Assembly (NCBI RefSeq): GCF_017308975.1
Contig: NZ_JADWPD010000008.1
Location: 186,001 to 250,000 of the forward strand
Length of the DNA stretch: 64,000 bases
Reading direction: 5' to 3'
DNA from: Amycolatopsis sp. MtRt-6
Lineage (GTDB): Bacteria; Actinomycetota; Actinomycetes; Mycobacteriales; Pseudonocardiaceae
A model generated the notes under the pieces. The model was not told the DNA's origin, made no database searches, and saw only the letters and a program-made list of their open reading frames with translations. This document shows positions 61,990 to 64,000 of the stretch, piece by piece. Position 1 is the stretch's first letter. The number at the start of each line of letters is the position of its first letter. The translations under genes were made by a program, and so were the position numbers.

Positions 61990-63879
61990 TCACAGCAGGC
62001 GCAACTGCTCCGCGGGCGCCGCCGCAACCGCCGGCAGCTCCGGGCCCCGTGCGTCGAACCCGCTCTGCCGATCCAGGCCGTGCCGCCGCAACAACGGCCC
62101 CACCCGCTCCGCCAGCCCCTCCCGATACGCCTTCCGCACGTAACTGCCCCGCGCGTACAGCTCCCGGTACCGCGGAACCAGCTCCGGGTGCGTGCCCGCC
62201 AGCCAGCGGCCGAACCACTCGCGCGCCCCGGGGCGCAGGTGGAGCGCGAACGCCGTCACGCTCGTCGCGCCCACGTCGGCGAGCCGGGCGAACAGCGCGT
62301 CCAGGGCCTCCTCCGAATCGGTCAGCCACGGCAGCACCGGCGCCACCAGCACCGAGCACGGCAGCCCGGCCTCGCGGGCCTTGCGGACCAGCTCCAGCCG
62401 CGCCCGCGGGCTCGGCGTGCCCGGCTCGAGGCGGTGCTGCAGCTCCTCGTCGAGCAGCGCGATCGACACCGCGAGCCCGACCGGCACGTCGCGGGCGACG
62501 TCGCGCAGCAGCGGCAGGTCCCGGGCCAGGACCGTGCCCTTCGTCAGCACCGACAGCGGCGTGCCGGACCGGGCCAGCGCCGTGATGATGCCCGGCATCA
62601 GCCGGTAGCGGCCCTCGGCACGCTGGTACGGGTCGGTGTTGGTGCCCATCGCGACGTGCTCGCGCCGCCACGACGGCTTCTTCAGCTGCGCGGCCAGCAC
62701 CTGCGGGGCGTTGATCTTGACGACCACCTGGGTGTCGAAGTCGCGGCCGGCGTCGAAGTCGAGGTAGGTGTGGGTATTCCGGGCGAAGCAGTTGTGCGAC
62801 ACCATGCCGTCGGCCACGAAGTCGCCGGTGCCGGTGGTGATGTCGAACAGCGGCAGCTGCAGGCCCAGCGGCTCGATCGCCTCGACGCGGCGGCGGCTCG
62901 CGCCGATCACCGCGCCTTCCAGCGACCGCTTCCACGCCACCGCCGGGTTGCTCACGTGGAAGAACCGCAGCACCTCGCCGACGCCGCCGAGCAGGCGGAC
63001 CTCTTGGCGCGTCGGGAACTTCGGCACCTCGTCGACCTGGTGGGCGAAGCCGAAGCGGGCGAGCGCGACGACGACGGCGTCGGCGATCTCGGGCTCGTCG
63101 TGCGCCACCGCGAGGACGCCGCGGCCGTAGTCGCCCGCGAGGTCGAAGACGCCGGCGAGGAACCCGCGCTGCCAGTGGGCGTCCGGGTCCGGCGGCACCT
63201 TGAGAAAGCCCACCGACGCCCCGAAGTCCGGCAGGTAGCGCAGGGCGCGCGCGGCGGCGTCCGGCTCGGCGGCGAACCCGCCGGAGCGCAGCATCCCGCA
63301 CAGGTAGCCGGCCCGGTAGCCGAGCGTCTCGTCCGGCGTCGGCGCGAACCGGCCGACGCCGATCAGCTCGGTGCCCGGCTCCAGGTGCGGCCGCTGCGCG
63401 GCGCCGAACTTGCTGCCGGTGACGTGCTTCCAGCCCTTGCTGGTGAGGAACCGGTGATCGCCGCCGGCGACGAGCCGGGTGCCGTCTTCGAGGGTCACGC
63501 GGTAGGCCGCGCGCAGAGTCGTCCAGTGCGCTTCGACCCGGGTCGGCACCAGGCGCCGGGACGCACCGTGGCCGCGGGTGCCGTAGATCTCGTCGCCGAC
63601 CTTCAGGTCGGACAACGCCTTCGTGCGGCCGTCGGCCATCAGGATCCGGGTGCCGCCTTCGAGGCAGTAGGTGCAGGCGTGGGAGCAGCCGCGGTAGGGG
63701 TTGACGGTCCAGCCGAAGGGCACGCCGGACCCGGCCGGCACCTTGTTCAGCACCGACCGCGCGTGCACCTCGTGAAAGGTGACGCCGTCGAATTCCGGTG
63801 ACCGCACCGATCTCACCAGGCCCTCGAGCCCGGGCAGTGCCGGTTCACCCTCCCCTGTCCGCTGTCGATCCCATCGCAC
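61990..63879 (-). CDS. Rv2578c-family radical SAM protein carrying an intein
   Basis: 629 aa before splicing, 337 aa after. The radical SAM cluster CX3CX2C is Cys65, Cys69 and Cys364, split by an intein (residues 72-363) just before the third Cys. The host then reads CFARNTHTYLDFDAG with GTNTDPYQ downstream. Related to the spore photoproduct lyase-like family; function not known in detail. A LexA-type box sits upstream. Known annotated relatives also carry an intein here. Confidence 0.92.
   Translation of the reverse strand: MRWDRQRTGEGEPALPGLEGLVRSVRSPEFDGVTFHEVHARSVLNKVPAGSGVPFGWTVNPYRGCSHACTYCLEGGTRILMADGRTKALSDLKVGDEIYGTRGHGASRRLVPTRVEAHWTTLRAAYRVTLEDGTRLVAGGDHRFLTSKGWKHVTGSKFGAAQRPHLEPGTELIGVGRFAPTPDETLGYRAGYLCGMLRSGGFAAEPDAAARALRYLPDFGASVGFLKVPPDPDAHWQRGFLAGVFDLAGDYGRGVLAVAHDEPEIADAVVVALARFGFAHQVDEVPKFPTRQEVRLLGGVGEVLRFFHVSNPAVAWKRSLEGAVIGASRRRVEAIEPLGLQLPLFDITTGTGDFVADGMVSHNCFARNTHTYLDFDAGRDFDTQVVVKINAPQVLAAQLKKPSWRREHVAMGTNTDPYQRAEGRYRLMPGIITALARSGTPLSVLTKGTVLARDLPLLRDVARDVPVGLAVSIALLDEELQHRLEPGTPSPRARLELVRKAREAGLPCSVLVAPVLPWLTDSEEALDALFARLADVGATSVTAFALHLRPGAREWFGRWLAGTHPELVPRYRELYARGSYVRKAYREGLAERVGPLLRRHGLDRQSGFDARGPELPAVAAAPAEQLRLL
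62791..63666 (-). other. intein (292 aa) with degenerate LAGLIDADG domain
   Basis: Starts at Cys72 (CLEGGTRIL), ends SHN (His362-Asn363), and is followed by Cys364. Block B is GGDHRFLTSKGW, with the His. Two homing endonuclease motifs are present but decayed: LCGMLRSGG (193-201) and LAGVFDLAG (241-249). In both the catalytic acid at position 8 is lost (Gly200, Ala248), so cutting is unlikely, while splicing residues look intact. Confidence 0.88.
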
Positions 63880-63887
63880 GACGCCAG

Positions 63888-63903
63888 TCGAACATATGTT
63901 CTA
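63888..63903. promoter_or_regulatory. LexA/SOS box
   Basis: TCGAACATATGTTCTA contains GAAC-N4-GTTC, matching the actinobacterial SOS consensus at the core. It is just upstream of the radical SAM gene, so that gene is probably induced by DNA damage. Confidence 0.65.
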
Positions 63904-63911
63904 GACAGGTG

Positions 63912-64000
63912 TCAAACCGGTTCGGCCGGCCGGAAGAGGTAGTTGTTGGCGTGCAGGCAGATCCGGTGGACGGCGTGCCATCCGTTCCGCCAGGCGTACA
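63912..64000 (-). CDS. C-terminal end of an unknown protein (cut by window end)
   Basis: The last 28 residues (ending LHANNYLFRPAEPV) before a stop at 63912-63914. No domain can be named from so short a piece. It runs in the same direction as the radical SAM gene and lies upstream of it. Confidence 0.5.
   Translation of the reverse strand, partial: YAWRNGWHAVHRICLHANNYLFRPAEPV

Noticed and set aside
63888..63903. parS-like centromere site
   Set aside because: Actinobacterial parS is GTTTCACGTGAAAC; the sequence fits a LexA box instead.

Overview
High-GC (about 70%) actinobacterial chromosome. Housekeeping gene order matches Mycobacterium and other Corynebacteriales/Pseudonocardiales: pyrR-pyrB-pyrC-(Rv1382-like)-carA-carB-pyrF, mihF-gmk-rpoZ-coaBC-metK, priA, nusB-efp-pepP, aroQ-aroB-aroK-aroC, aroE-mltG-ruvX-alaS, rarA, aspS, and an Rv2578c-type radical SAM gene. 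BldD with an intact c-di-GMP signature, DasR-like sugar control, P450/TetR pairs and many intergenic repeats point to a Pseudonocardiaceae genome. Amycolatopsis is my best guess; this is inference, since no rRNA is present.

Layout. 1-3.7 kb: a minus-strand ECF-sigma operon with a lipocalin-like protein, a zincin-like HExxH protein and an M1-like protein cut by the window start. 3.9-7.0 kb: a CotH-kinase protein, then a Crp regulator, small membrane protein and nucleotidyltransferase-like gene. 7.0-21.8 kb: one long minus-strand block for replication restart (priA), SAM synthesis, CoA synthesis, omega subunit, guanylate kinase, mIHF and the complete UMP pathway up to OMP decarboxylase except PyrD/PyrE. 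The pyr operon has a PyrR-binding hairpin beside the pyrR ribosome site. 22-31 kb: bldD on the plus strand, then nusB, efp, pepP, a DMT-like membrane protein, a beta-propeller lipoprotein and the aro cluster. 31.1-42.7 kb: an accessory segment between aroC and aroE with a SigL/RslA-like pair, a Tat Rieske protein, a split PTS for an amino sugar or glucose with its GntR regulator and dre site, a serine hydrolase, a hydroxyacid dehydrogenase, a secreted endonuclease/phosphatase-fold protein, a TetR/membrane pair with twin operators, and a GrpB-methyltransferase fusion. 42.7-49.7 kb: aroE, mltG, ruvX, alaS and two small membrane proteins. 50-64 kb: a dehydrogenase, VOC protein, rarA, TetR-P450, metallophosphoesterase, SGNH hydrolase, APH-like protein, DUF389 protein, aspS, a MerB-like protein and an intein-bearing radical SAM gene under a LexA-type box.

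Two repeat families stand out. One has a palindromic core spaced every 21 bp (two DNA turns) in two intergenic arrays. The other has 30-bp units and forms large hairpins at four sites; at three of them the hairpin lies 4-14 bp behind a stop codon. About nine genes look leaderless, with a TANNNT box 6-8 bp before the start codon. No tRNA, rRNA, CRISPR array or insertion sequence was recognised.
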